Source: Kribbella monticola (GTDB taxonomy: Bacteria > Actinomycetota > Actinomycetes > Propionibacteriales > Kribbellaceae). From it: a DNA stretch of 64,000 nt. The notes beneath the pieces were generated by a model. The model was not told where the DNA came from. It searched no databases and worked only from the letters and a program-made list of their open reading frames with translations. The stretch spans positions 372,001 through 436,000 of the forward strand of contig NZ_QFXK01000035.1 in NCBI RefSeq assembly GCF_003261635.1, written 5' to 3'. Below, piece after piece: positions 1-8,586 of the stretch; position 1 is the first letter of the stretch; the number at the start of each line of letters is the position of its first letter. The translations under genes were made by a program, and so were the position numbers.

Positions 1-507
1 GTCTACGGACACCTGAAGACCGACCGGAAGGTGTCGGCGGTCGGCCGCGGCATCGTGTATCTCGTGCTCGGCATCAGCGCCATCAAGGTCGCCACCGGCG
101 GTAGCGGCGGCAACCAGAAGGCACTGACCGCCCGGCTGATGGCACACAGTGGCGGCCGGCTCCTGATCGCCGCCGCCGGCCTGGTCATTCTCGGGATCGG
201 TCTCTACCAGATCTACAAGGCGTGGAAGAAGAAGTTCCTCGAAGACCTCAACGGCGGTGTCTCCAGGACGACCATCCTGCTCGGCCGGCTCGGCTACCTC
301 GCCAAGGGAATCGCGTTCGCCGTCACCGGTGTGCTGTTCGTCTTCGGTGCGATCGACTACGACCCGAAGAAGGCCGGCGGCCTGGACACCGCCCTGCGAA
401 CCCTGAAGGACCAACCGTTCGGCACCGCCCTGCTCACCCTGGTGGCACTGGGCTTCGCCTGCTTCGGCGTCTACTGCTTCGTCTGGTCCCGCAACGCCCG
501 GCACTGA
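1..507 (+). CDS. DUF1206 membrane protein (5' end outside window)
   Basis: The frame is open from base 1, so the gene starts upstream of the window; the 168 visible residues are the C-terminal part. DUF1206 proteins are about 270 residues and contain three repeats of a two-helix membrane unit. At least two such units are visible here, with hydrophobic stretches around RGIVYLVLGISAIKVA, LLIAAAGLVILGIGLYQI and GTALLTLVALGFACFGVYCF. The Gly-Tyr-Lys/Arg helical pattern (GLYQIYKAWKKKF, GRLGYLAKG) is typical of the family. Its function is unknown; it is predicted to sit in the cytoplasmic membrane. The first in-frame GTG in the window (31) is not the true start. Confidence 0.8.
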   Translation, partial: VYGHLKTDRKVSAVGRGIVYLVLGISAIKVATGGSGGNQKALTARLMAHSGGRLLIAAAGLVILGIGLYQIYKAWKKKFLEDLNGGVSRTTILLGRLGYLAKGIAFAVTGVLFVFGAIDYDPKKAGGLDTALRTLKDQPFGTALLTLVALGFACFGVYCFVWSRNARH

Positions 508-589
508 TTAAACGCCCAGCACCGCCGGTACGCCGTACGCGGGCGCCGGTGGTGCCAAGCAACGGAAATATGACAAAACCGGTAAATCG

Positions 590-617
590 TTGACGCGCTG
601 CCGCTCGATGGTGTGGT
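590..617 (+). promoter_or_regulatory. Possible promoter of the peptide-type ABC operon
   Basis: A TTGACG hexamer at 590-595 is followed after 16 bases by TGTGGT (612-617), about 40 bases before the ATG at 657. The -35 is good, the -10 is poor. It lies in the only gap (508-656) that could hold the promoter of the five-gene operon. Confidence 0.3.
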
Positions 618-656
618 TTTCTCCCACAACCACCAGGGCGGAAGGTGCGTGCGGCG

Positions 657-2456
657 ATGCGGAAAGTGATCTGTGCACTGGCGGCGATCGGGCTACTGGC
701 GCTCGGCGGGCTGGCGTCCCCGGCGGTGGCGGCGGAGCCGGCCAAGCCGAAGGTGATCCGGGTCGGCGCGACCCAGGCGATGGACTCGATGAACCCGTTT
801 CTGGCCGTCCGGCTGGTCTCCTCGTCGATCCACCGCTGGATGTACGGCTTCCTGACCGTGCCGGATCCGAAGACGCTGCAACCGAGTCCGGACCTGGCCG
901 AGTCCTGGACCACCTCGCCGGACGGGCTGACCTGGACCTTCAAGATCCGGGCCGCGAAGTGGTCGGACGGGCAGCCGATCACGGCCGACGACGCCGCCTG
1001 GACGTTCACCAAGATGATGACCGACGACGGCGCCAAGACCGCGAACGGCCCGGCGGTGGAGAACTTCGCCAGTGTCACCGCGGCCGGGCAGGACCTCACG
1101 ATCAAGCTGAAGGCCCCGCAGGCGTCGATGCTCGACAACCCGGTCCCGATCATGCCCAAGCACGTCTGGGAGAAGGTCGGCGACATCTCGAAGTACGAGG
1201 CCGACGACTTCCCTGCTGTCACCAGTGGTCCCTACATCGCGGTGGAGCAGAAGAAGGACCAGTACGTGAAGCTGAAGGCCAACCCGAACTACTGGCGTGG
1301 GCCGGCGAAGATCGACGAGTTGCAGGTGATCTTCTACGACAACCCGGCCGCCGCCGTCGTGGGGTTGAAGAAGGGCGACATCGACCTGATCGGCCGGCTC
1401 GCGCCACCGGACTTCGAGGCACTCAAGGGTGACCCGAACATCGTCCAGTGGAACACCCAGGGCCGCCGGTCGTCCTACCTGCAGGTCAATCTCGGCGCCA
1501 CCACCAGCGACAACAAGCCGATCGGCGACGGGCATCCCGCGTTGAAGGACCAGCGGGTCCGCCAGGCGCTGCACTACGCGATCGACAAGCAGAAGCTGGT
1601 CGACGAGGTGCAGAACGGACTCGCCGTACCGGCCGACGGGTCGATCGTGCCGCCGATGTACAAGGACTTCTTCTGGTCCGCGACCGGGGACCAGAAGGTC
1701 ACCCATGATGTTGCCAAGGCCAACAAGATTCTGGACGACGCCGGGTACAAGAAGGGTGCCGACGGGATCCGGACCATGCCGGACGGGTCGCGGAAACTGC
1801 AGTTCCGGTTCAGCATCCACACCGATACACCGATCGAGGACAAGCTCGCCGAGTACCTGACCGGCTGGTTCAAGGAGATCGGCATCGTGCTGACCACCAA
1901 GCGGCTGGACTCGAGCAAGTTCACCGAGGAGACCGGTACGACGGCGTTGTTCGACCTCGCCATCAGCGGCTGGTCGGTGAACCCGGACCCGGAGGAGGTG
2001 CTCGCGACCCACCTCTGCAGCAGGCGTCCCACCGCTTCGGGCCAGGGTGGCGGCACCGAGTCGTTCTACTGCGACCCGCAGTATGAGGCGCTCTATCGGC
2101 AGCAGCAGAAGGAACTCGACCGGCCGAAGCGGGCCGAGATCATCAAGCAGATGGAGCAGCGGCTCTACACCGACGCGCCGGTGATCGCCCTCTACTACCC
2201 GAACGATCTGGAGGGCTACCGCAAGGACCGGATCGCCAAGGTCACGCCCATCCCCGAGGACAAGGGCATGCTGTACGGCGGCAGCGGCTACTGGCCGTTC
2301 TACACGCTGGAAGCAGTCTCCAAGGACGGCGACGCGGCCGACGACGGGTCGAACACGGGCCTGTACGTCGGGCTGGGTGCCGCCGTCATCGTGCTCGTCG
2401 GAGCCGGGCTGTTCTTGGCCCGTCGTCGCCAGGGTGTTGCGGACGACCGCGAATGA
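657..2456 (+). CDS. ABC transporter substrate-binding protein, family 5 (peptide/nickel type), membrane-anchored
   Basis: This is the solute-binding subunit of a peptide/opine/nickel-type importer (SBP_bac_5, DppA/OppA family), 599 residues. A Sec signal peptide (MRKVICALAAIGLLALGG...AVAA) ends near residue 26. The family's SWTTSPDGLTWTFKIR and NYWRGPAKI motifs are present. The C-terminus carries a transmembrane helix (LYVGLGAAVIVLVGAGLF) followed by ARRRQ, so it is held to the membrane by its tail, not by a lipobox. The ATG at 657 has GGCGGAAGG (637-645) upstream; an in-frame GTG at 645 overlaps that site and is less likely. It is the first gene of a five-gene operon with both permeases and both ATPases. 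The substrate cannot be told from sequence. Confidence 0.9.
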   Translation: MRKVICALAAIGLLALGGLASPAVAAEPAKPKVIRVGATQAMDSMNPFLAVRLVSSSIHRWMYGFLTVPDPKTLQPSPDLAESWTTSPDGLTWTFKIRAAKWSDGQPITADDAAWTFTKMMTDDGAKTANGPAVENFASVTAAGQDLTIKLKAPQASMLDNPVPIMPKHVWEKVGDISKYEADDFPAVTSGPYIAVEQKKDQYVKLKANPNYWRGPAKIDELQVIFYDNPAAAVVGLKKGDIDLIGRLAPPDFEALKGDPNIVQWNTQGRRSSYLQVNLGATTSDNKPIGDGHPALKDQRVRQALHYAIDKQKLVDEVQNGLAVPADGSIVPPMYKDFFWSATGDQKVTHDVAKANKILDDAGYKKGADGIRTMPDGSRKLQFRFSIHTDTPIEDKLAEYLTGWFKEIGIVLTTKRLDSSKFTEETGTTALFDLAISGWSVNPDPEEVLATHLCSRRPTASGQGGGTESFYCDPQYEALYRQQQKELDRPKRAEIIKQMEQRLYTDAPVIALYYPNDLEGYRKDRIAKVTPIPEDKGMLYGGSGYWPFYTLEAVSKDGDAADDGSNTGLYVGLGAAVIVLVGAGLFLARRRQGVADDRE

Positions 2457-2478
2457 GCGGCCTCTTGCGAGCGAGCCG

Positions 2479-3510
2479 ATGACGGTCGCGCAGCCCGCGG
2501 CCGAGGCGATCGAGGAGGGCCCCGCCCGACACGGCGTACTGCGGTATGCCGCCGCCAAGGTCGGTGGGGCCCTGCTCAGCATCGCGATGGTGATCGTCGC
2601 GACGTTCTTCGCCTTCCGCCTGCTGCCGGGCGATCCGGTCCGGGCGCTCGCGCAGGGCCGCAACATGACGCCGGAGCAGCTCGACCTCGAGCGGCACCGG
2701 CTCGGCCTGGACAAGTCGCTGGCCGAGCAGTTCGTCCATTTCGTCAACCAGACGGTGCATTTCGACCTCGGTGTCTCGTATGAGTACAAGCGGCCGGTGG
2801 TCGACCTGATCGGCGAGCGGATCGGTTCGACGTTGCTGCTCACCGGTACTGCGCTGGTGATGGCGGTCAGCCTCGGGATCTGGCAGGGCGCCCGGGCCGG
2901 CTGGCGACCGGGGAGCCGGTTCGACAAGATCTCGACCGGGATCTCACTGGTGCTCTGGTCGGTCCCGACGTTCTGGCTCGGCCTGCTGCTGTTGATGGTG
3001 TTCGCGGCCGGGATCGGGCCGATCCCGGGGATCTTCCCGACCCGAGGGATCGAGAGCGTGGACGCGCCGTCCGGATTCCCTTACCTGCTTGACGTTGCGA
3101 AGCACATGGTGCTGCCGTGCCTGACGATGGTGGCGGTCGTCTACGCGCAGTACCTGCTGGTGATGCGGTCGTCGGTGATCGACGAGGTCGGGCAGGACTA
3201 CGTGACGACGGCGCGGGCGAAGGGTTTGCGCGACGACGAGATTCGCCGGCGGCACGCAGTACCGAATGCTTTGCTGCCGACGGTGACGCTTGTGTTCATG
3301 CGGATCGGTTTCGTGGTGGGCGGAGCTGTCACCGTCGAGGCGATCTTCAGCTGGCCTGGGCTGGGGCAGTTGTTCTACGAGGCGATCCGGGTGCCGGACT
3401 TCACGTTGATGCAGGGCACCTTCCTGTTGATCACGGTGTCGGTCATCTTGATGAACACGCTGGCCGACGTGGTCTATCACCTGCTCGACCCGCGGGTGAG
3501 GTCGGCATGA
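2479..3510 (+). CDS. ABC transporter permease, DppB type
   Basis: This is one of two inner-membrane permeases of the importer, 343 residues, of the BPD_transp_1 family. It has the DppB-type N-terminal helix (LLSIAMVIVATFFAFRLLPGDPV) followed by an extracytoplasmic loop, then five more membrane segments. The EAA loop that contacts the ATPase reads DYVTTARAKGLRDDEIRRRHAVPNA. The frame is open back into the preceding gene, so a GTG at 2434 is a possible alternative start; the ATG at 2479 gives a normal family N-terminus. Its stop overlaps the ATG of the next gene (ATGA at 3507-3510). Confidence 0.9.
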   Translation: MTVAQPAAEAIEEGPARHGVLRYAAAKVGGALLSIAMVIVATFFAFRLLPGDPVRALAQGRNMTPEQLDLERHRLGLDKSLAEQFVHFVNQTVHFDLGVSYEYKRPVVDLIGERIGSTLLLTGTALVMAVSLGIWQGARAGWRPGSRFDKISTGISLVLWSVPTFWLGLLLLMVFAAGIGPIPGIFPTRGIESVDAPSGFPYLLDVAKHMVLPCLTMVAVVYAQYLLVMRSSVIDEVGQDYVTTARAKGLRDDEIRRRHAVPNALLPTVTLVFMRIGFVVGGAVTVEAIFSWPGLGQLFYEAIRVPDFTLMQGTFLLITVSVILMNTLADVVYHLLDPRVRSA

Positions 3511-4385
3511 GTATCGCCTGGACGCGCAGACGCCTTGCTTTCGGACGGTTCTGGGCATCTTTCCGGACCCACAAGGCCGGTGTGGCCGGTCTGATCGTGT
3601 TGGTCGTCGCGGTGCTGCTGGCGTTGGTCGCGCCGCTGTTCATCGACGCCGGCGTGACGAACGTCGTCAGCGGAACCGGTGCGAAGCTGGCGCCACCGAG
3701 CCTGCACGACCCGCTCGGCACGGACGAGTCGGGGCGGTCGATCCTGCTGATGATCTGGTGGGGATCGCGGACCTCGTTGCTGATCGGATTCCTGGCGGCC
3801 CTGCTCAGCATGGTGATCGGCACGGTGCTCGGGATCGCGGCGGGCCACTTCCGCGGCTGGATCAGCGCGATCGTCATGCGGATCACCGACTGGTTCCTCG
3901 TGCTGCCGTCGCTGGTGACCGCGCTCGTGCTGGCGGCGATCCTGGGTGGCAGCACGTTGACGATCATCGCTGCGATCGGCGTCACCTCCTGGCCGTCGAC
4001 AGCCAGGCTGATCCGCGCGCAGACGCTGGCGGTGGAGGCTCGTCCTTACATCGAACGCTCACAAGCTCTGGGTGGCGGCCACTGGCACATCACCACGCGA
4101 CACGTGCTGCCGAACGTCGCACCGTTGCTCTTGGCAAGTACGACGCTGGAGGTGGCGAGCGCGATCGTCACGGAGTCGACGCTGGCGTTCCTCGGCGTCA
4201 GTGCGAACAAGACTTCCTGGGGAACGATGCTTCGCGGTTCGTACGACTGGGGTGCGGCGACCTCGGGTGCCTGGTGGTACATCCTCGTCCCGGGTCTGTG
4301 CATCGTCACCGTCGTGATGGCGTTCACGCTCTGCGGCCGGGCGCTGGAAACAGTGCTGAACCCTCGACTCCGGAGGGCGGTCTGA
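3507..4385 (+). CDS. ABC transporter permease, DppC type
   Basis: This is the second permease of the peptide-type importer, 292 residues. It has a cytoplasmic N-terminus (SIAWTRRRLAFGRFWASF), an OppC-like first helix (GVAGLIVLVVAVLLALVAPL) and the DPLGTDESGRSI motif characteristic of DppC/OppC permeases. The EAA loop reads YIERSQALGGGHWHITTRHVLPN. Its ATG overlaps the stop of the upstream permease, and its own TGA (4383-4385) overlaps the ATG of the first ATPase by one base. This implies translational coupling and a 1:1 permease stoichiometry. Confidence 0.92.
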   Translation: MSIAWTRRRLAFGRFWASFRTHKAGVAGLIVLVVAVLLALVAPLFIDAGVTNVVSGTGAKLAPPSLHDPLGTDESGRSILLMIWWGSRTSLLIGFLAALLSMVIGTVLGIAAGHFRGWISAIVMRITDWFLVLPSLVTALVLAAILGGSTLTIIAAIGVTSWPSTARLIRAQTLAVEARPYIERSQALGGGHWHITTRHVLPNVAPLLLASTTLEVASAIVTESTLAFLGVSANKTSWGTMLRGSYDWGAATSGAWWYILVPGLCIVTVVMAFTLCGRALETVLNPRLRRAV

Positions 4386-5344
4386 TGAGCCTGCTCGAGG
4401 TGGACAACCTTTCCGTCACCTATCGGATCGCGTCGGGCGACGTACTCGCAGTACGGGGCGTGTCGTTGTCGCTGGAGGCCGGTGAGGCGCTCGGGATCGT
4501 GGGCGAGTCGGGCTCGGGGAAGTCGACGCTGGCGATGGCCATGTTGCGGTTGCTGCCGAAGGATGCCCGGACCGAAGGGCGCATCCTGCTCGGCGGCGAG
4601 GACGTCCTCGCGATGAAATGGGGGCGGTTGCGCGCGGTCCGCTGGGCCGAGGCGTCGATCGTCTTCCAGGGCGCGCAGCACGGGCTCAACCCGGTGCAAC
4701 GGATCGGCGACCAGATCGCGGAACCGCTGCTCGTGCACAAACTCGCGACACCTGAGAAGGCCCGCGCGCGGGTCGTGGAGTTGCTCGAACAGGTCGGATT
4801 GCCGGCCTGGCGTGCCCGCAGCTATCCGCACGAGGTGTCCGGTGGTCAACGGCAACGGGTGATGATCGCGATGGCGCTTGCCTGCGAACCGCAGTTGATC
4901 ATCGCCGACGAGCCGACCACCGCGCTCGACCTGATGGTGCAGGCGCAGGTGCTGGCGTTGATCAAGGACCTGATCGCGTCGCGGGGGATCTCGTTGCTGA
5001 TGATCTCCCACGACCTGTCCGTGCTGGCCGACACCTGCGACCGGCTGGCGGTCATGTACGCCGGACGCGTGGTCGAGGCCGGTCCGTCGAGCGGCACCTT
5101 CCGGCACCCTTACAGCCAGGCGCTCGCGGCGGCCTTCCCGACGGTCGGTGATCCCACCTCCCGGCTCGCGCCGCAGGGCCTCGGCGGCGACCCGCCGGAT
5201 CCGCAACGGCTCCCGTCCGGCTGCGTGTTCCATCCCCGCTGCCCGGTGGCGCTCGACACCTGCTCGACCGTCGACATCGACCTTCGCCCGGCGGGCGACC
5301 GGCGTACGGCGGCCTGTGTGCTGGTTCTGGAGGAATCTTGCTAG
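4385..5344 (+). CDS. ABC transporter ATP-binding protein, DppD type
   Basis: This is a nucleotide-binding subunit of the importer, 319 residues. Walker A is GESGSGKST, the ABC signature is VSGGQRQRV, and Walker B is LIIADEPTTALD followed by the switch His in MISHDLSVL. The C-terminal oligopeptide/dipeptide extension carries a cysteine cluster (SGCVFHPRCPVALDTC), which in this family is associated with an iron-sulfur cluster. It overlaps the next ATPase gene by 7 bases. Confidence 0.92.
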   Translation: MSLLEVDNLSVTYRIASGDVLAVRGVSLSLEAGEALGIVGESGSGKSTLAMAMLRLLPKDARTEGRILLGGEDVLAMKWGRLRAVRWAEASIVFQGAQHGLNPVQRIGDQIAEPLLVHKLATPEKARARVVELLEQVGLPAWRARSYPHEVSGGQRQRVMIAMALACEPQLIIADEPTTALDLMVQAQVLALIKDLIASRGISLLMISHDLSVLADTCDRLAVMYAGRVVEAGPSSGTFRHPYSQALAAAFPTVGDPTSRLAPQGLGGDPPDPQRLPSGCVFHPRCPVALDTCSTVDIDLRPAGDRRTAACVLVLEESC

Positions 5345-6273
5345 CGGCAACTGATCTGCGAGTGGAGTTCGCCTCGCGCGGCCGGCCCGCCGCTCGCGCG
5401 GTGGACGGCGTCAACCTGGCCGTCGGCGCGGGCGAGATCGTCGCCCTGGTCGGCGAGTCCGGCTGCGGCAAGACGACGCTGGCCCGCACACTGCTCGGCC
5501 TCGAACGCCCGACCGCGGGGACCGTCTCGTACGACGGAACGCCGTTGTCCTACCGGGCCAGGGCGCTCAAGGCGTATCGGCGCGAGGTGCAACTCGTCCT
5601 GCAGGACCCGATGGGTTCGCTCAATCCGCGCCAGACCGTCTACGAGGCCGTTGCCGAAGGCCCCCGGATCCACGGCCTCCCCGACGAGGAGAAGGTGGTT
5701 GCCGAAGCCCTTTCCCGCGCCGGTCTGCGGCCGCCGGAACGCTTCTTCCTGCGCTACCCGCACGAACTGTCCGGTGGCCAACGGCAACGTGTCGTGATCG
5801 CCGGCGCACTTGCTCTCGATCCGAAGGTGCTGATCGCCGATGAGCCGGTCGCTTCGCTCGACGCCTCCGTCCGCGGCGAGATCCTGGCCCTGCTGCTCCG
5901 CCTCCGCGACGACCTCGGCCTGTCGGCACTGGTGGTCACCCACGACCTCGGCCTCGCCTGGAACATCGCCGACCGGGTAGCCGTCATGTACCTCGGCCGC
6001 ATCGTCGAATCCGGCCCCACCGAAGAGATCCTGCGCGCTCCCCAGCACCCCTACACCCAAGCGCTCCTCTCCGTCCTCCCGGAGTCACCGGAACGCATCG
6101 TCCTCACCGGCGAACCCCCGGACCCCACCCGAATCCCCACCGGCTGCCGCTTCCACCCACGCTGCCAGGTAGTTGCTGCTGGCAATGTAATAGCCCCCAC
6201 CTGCCAGACAACCCTCCTGCCGGTCCTGCCCGCGATCCCCGAACCCCAGTCCGCCTGCCACCTGACGATCTAG
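5338..6273 (+). CDS. ABC transporter ATP-binding protein, DppF type
   Basis: This is the second ATPase of the importer, 311 residues. Walker A is GESGCGKTT, the signature is LSGGQRQRV and Walker B is VLIADEPVASLD. The C-terminal FHPRC cysteine cluster is present. The start is a TTG at 5338 preceded by GGAGGA (about 5329-5334), inside the end of the upstream ATPase gene; no better ATG or GTG is positioned for that ribosome site. The 3' end includes an AT-richer stretch around 6164-6195. The stop TAG (6271-6273) interlocks with the stop of the convergent DUF58 gene in a CTAG tetramer. Confidence 0.9.
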   Translation: MLAATDLRVEFASRGRPAARAVDGVNLAVGAGEIVALVGESGCGKTTLARTLLGLERPTAGTVSYDGTPLSYRARALKAYRREVQLVLQDPMGSLNPRQTVYEAVAEGPRIHGLPDEEKVVAEALSRAGLRPPERFFLRYPHELSGGQRQRVVIAGALALDPKVLIADEPVASLDASVRGEILALLLRLRDDLGLSALVVTHDLGLAWNIADRVAVMYLGRIVESGPTEEILRAPQHPYTQALLSVLPESPERIVLTGEPPDPTRIPTGCRFHPRCQVVAAGNVIAPTCQTTLLPVLPAIPEPQSACHLTI

Positions 6274-7562
6274 AGCCGGCCGGCCTTCTTGAGGGCCAGG
6301 TAGGTGTCGGCGAGGGCTGGGGCGATGTGGTCCGGGTTCTCGTCGACGACTGTGACGCCGGCTCGGGTGAGGACGGCGGTGACTCGTTCGCGGTCGAGGC
6401 GGGTTCGGGCGGCCGAGGCGGCGCCGTAGATCTCGATCAGGTCGGCGTGGGATTCTTCCATCTCGGTGAGGCGGGGGTCGGCGACAGAGGCCAGTACGAC
6501 GACGTGTCGCCGCAGCAGCGGGCCGATGACAGGGAGCAGGGACTCTTCGATGACGGCAGGGTCCAGGCCGGTCAGCAGTACTACGAGCGAACGCTGGCCG
6601 AGTCGCTCCAGGACCTGCGAGACGACGACCCGGAAGTCGGTCTGGACCAGCTCAGCGTCCACGTTCGCCAGGGCGTTCACGAACGACGGCAGGACGTCCT
6701 CCGGAGCAGGTCGGCGTACGTCAGCACGCACCTCTGAATCGCAAGCCAGCAACGAGACCCGGTCACCCGCGCGAGTGGCGAGAGCGGCCAGCAGGAGCGC
6801 GGCATCCATGGCGTGGTCGAGGCGAGGTGCGTCGCCGACGCGGCCGGCCGACATCCGGCCCGAGTCGATGACGATCGCGACCTGCCGATCGCGCTCCGGT
6901 CGCCAAGTACGCAGTACGACGTTGCCGCGTCGGGCGGTGGCTCGCCAGTCGATGCTGCGCACGTCGTCACCTGGCACGTAGTCGCGCAGCGAGTCGAACT
7001 CGGTGCCCTGACCCCTTACCAGCAAGGCGGTTCGGCCGTCGAGCTCACGCAGCCGGGCCAGCCGCGACGGCAGGTGCTTGCGCGACTTGAACGGCGGCAG
7101 CGCCCGCACGGTCCACGGCACGTTGTGCGAACCCTGCCGTCCAGCGAAGCCGAGCGGCCCGATCGACCGCACAGTCACCCTGTACGCCTGCCTGTCCCCA
7201 CGTCGCGTCGGCACCAGGTGCGTGGTCAGCCGACGTCGCTCGCCAGTAGGCAGGTCCAGCTGGTGCGGGGGATCCTGCACTCCGGCCGAAGGCGGCCACG
7301 CATCGCGAAGCAACCCCTTCACGCGCCGCCGCGGATTGGCCACCAGCAGCGTCACCACGGCCTGCTCACCAAGCCGTACTGCGGTGTCGCCCTCGCGACT
7401 CAGCTGCAGCCGTCGCGGCGACCCAGCGAGCAGTATGTCGACCAGGCACACCAGCACCACGACAGCAACCACCAAGCCGACGCCCGCCCACCGCGGCATC
7501 AGCAGCGCGACGAAGACCACGCCGACCGCAGCCAGCGCACCAGCCCGCCCGGTGACAACCAT
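6270..7562 (-). CDS. DUF58 domain-containing protein
   Basis: This is a 430-residue DUF58 protein and the last gene of a five-gene minus-strand operon. Two N-terminal membrane helices (GALAAVGVVFVALLMPRW and GLVVAVVVLVCLVDILLA) are followed by a beta-rich region. The DUF58 core motif is visible as LRDYVPGDDVRSIDWRATARRG, then a von Willebrand A-like fold beginning VAIVIDSG. DUF58 proteins are commonly encoded beside MoxR ATPases and are thought to work with them as a chaperone pair in envelope processes. The counterpart in M. tuberculosis is Rv3693. The start ATG follows the MoxR stop by 10 bases. Confidence 0.88.
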   Translation of the reverse strand: MVVTGRAGALAAVGVVFVALLMPRWAGVGLVVAVVVLVCLVDILLAGSPRRLQLSREGDTAVRLGEQAVVTLLVANPRRRVKGLLRDAWPPSAGVQDPPHQLDLPTGERRRLTTHLVPTRRGDRQAYRVTVRSIGPLGFAGRQGSHNVPWTVRALPPFKSRKHLPSRLARLRELDGRTALLVRGQGTEFDSLRDYVPGDDVRSIDWRATARRGNVVLRTWRPERDRQVAIVIDSGRMSAGRVGDAPRLDHAMDAALLLAALATRAGDRVSLLACDSEVRADVRRPAPEDVLPSFVNALANVDAELVQTDFRVVVSQVLERLGQRSLVVLLTGLDPAVIEESLLPVIGPLLRRHVVVLASVADPRLTEMEESHADLIEIYGAASAARTRLDRERVTAVLTRAGVTVVDENPDHIAPALADTYLALKKAGRL

Positions 7563-7572
7563 CAGCCCACCA

Positions 7573-8586
7573 TCACCGGGGGACCGGCACAGTAGCCAGC
7601 ACGCTCTCCAGTACGGCGTCCGCCGTGACCCCTTCCAGCTCTGCTTCGGGACGGATCTGCACTCGATGCCGTAGGCAAGGACGCGCCATCGCCTTCACGT
7701 CGTCTGGAATCACATAGTCCCGTCCCGACAACCACGCCCAAGCACGCGCAACCGCCAGCAACGCGGTAGCGCCACGCGGCGACACGCCGAGCTGCAGTGA
7801 CGGCGACTGCCGAGTCGCCCGGCACAGGTCAACCACGTACGCCAGCACATCGTCCCGTACTGCGACCCGCCGCACCGCCGCTTGCCCCGCGAGCAGATCC
7901 TCGGGACCGGCGACCGGACGCAACCCGGCAGCCACCAGATCGCGCGGGTCGAACCCTCTCGCATGCCTTGCCAGTACGGCGATCTCCGCGTCCCGCGGCG
8001 GGATGTCCAGCGTCACCTTGAGCAGGAACCGGTCCAACTGTGCCTCGGGCAACGGGTACGTTCCCTCGTACTCGATCGGGTTCTGCGTCGCGGCGACCAC
8101 GAACGGCGACGGCAGCTTGCGCGGCGTACCGTCCACGGTGACCTGGCGTTCCTCCATCGCCTCCAGCAGGGCGGCCTGGGTCTTCGGTGGCGTTCGGTTG
8201 ATCTCGTCCGCGAGCAGGATGTTGGTGAACACCGGGCCCTGCCGGAACTCGAACTCACTCGTCTTCGCGTCGTACACCAGCGAGCCGGTCACGTCACCGG
8301 GCATCAGGTCGGGTGTGAACTGGACCCGCTTGGTGTCCAGCCGCATCGCCATCGACAGCGCTCGCACCATCAGCGTCTTCGCCGTACCGGGGACGCCCTC
8401 CAGCAGGACATGACCACGACACAGCAGCGCCAGCACCAGCGCGGTGACGGCCGTGTCCTGGCCGACCACTGCCTTGCCGATCTCGGTCCGCAGCTCGACC
8501 AGAGCCTGCCGAGCCCGCTCCGGAGTGACCTCGGCAGTCGTGGAAGCAGTGGTGGAATCAGCACTTGACGCTGACTGTGCAGTCAC
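7573..8586 (-). CDS. MoxR-family AAA+ ATPase
   Basis: This is a 337-residue AAA_3/MoxR ATPase. Walker A is GVPGTAKT, Walker B is ILLADEINR, and the sensor-1 region reads VVAATQNPIEYEGTYPLPEAQLD. The C-terminal lid domain follows. The start is a GTG at 8586 because AGGAGG lies 10 bases upstream; the open frame continues upstream but without a family-like sequence. The GTGA overlap with the DUF4350 gene implies translational coupling. It is the equivalent of Rv3692 (moxR2) by gene order. MoxR ATPases act as chaperones for maturation of protein complexes, usually with VWA/DUF58 partners. Confidence 0.92.
   Translation of the reverse strand: MTAQSASSADSTTASTTAEVTPERARQALVELRTEIGKAVVGQDTAVTALVLALLCRGHVLLEGVPGTAKTLMVRALSMAMRLDTKRVQFTPDLMPGDVTGSLVYDAKTSEFEFRQGPVFTNILLADEINRTPPKTQAALLEAMEERQVTVDGTPRKLPSPFVVAATQNPIEYEGTYPLPEAQLDRFLLKVTLDIPPRDAEIAVLARHARGFDPRDLVAAGLRPVAGPEDLLAGQAAVRRVAVRDDVLAYVVDLCRATRQSPSLQLGVSPRGATALLAVARAWAWLSGRDYVIPDDVKAMARPCLRHRVQIRPEAELEGVTADAVLESVLATVPVPR

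Noticed and set aside
693-2927. A 744-codon minus-strand frame over the ABC binding-protein gene
   Set aside because: Pure antisense of a clear family-5 binding protein; composition typical of a GC-rich shadow.
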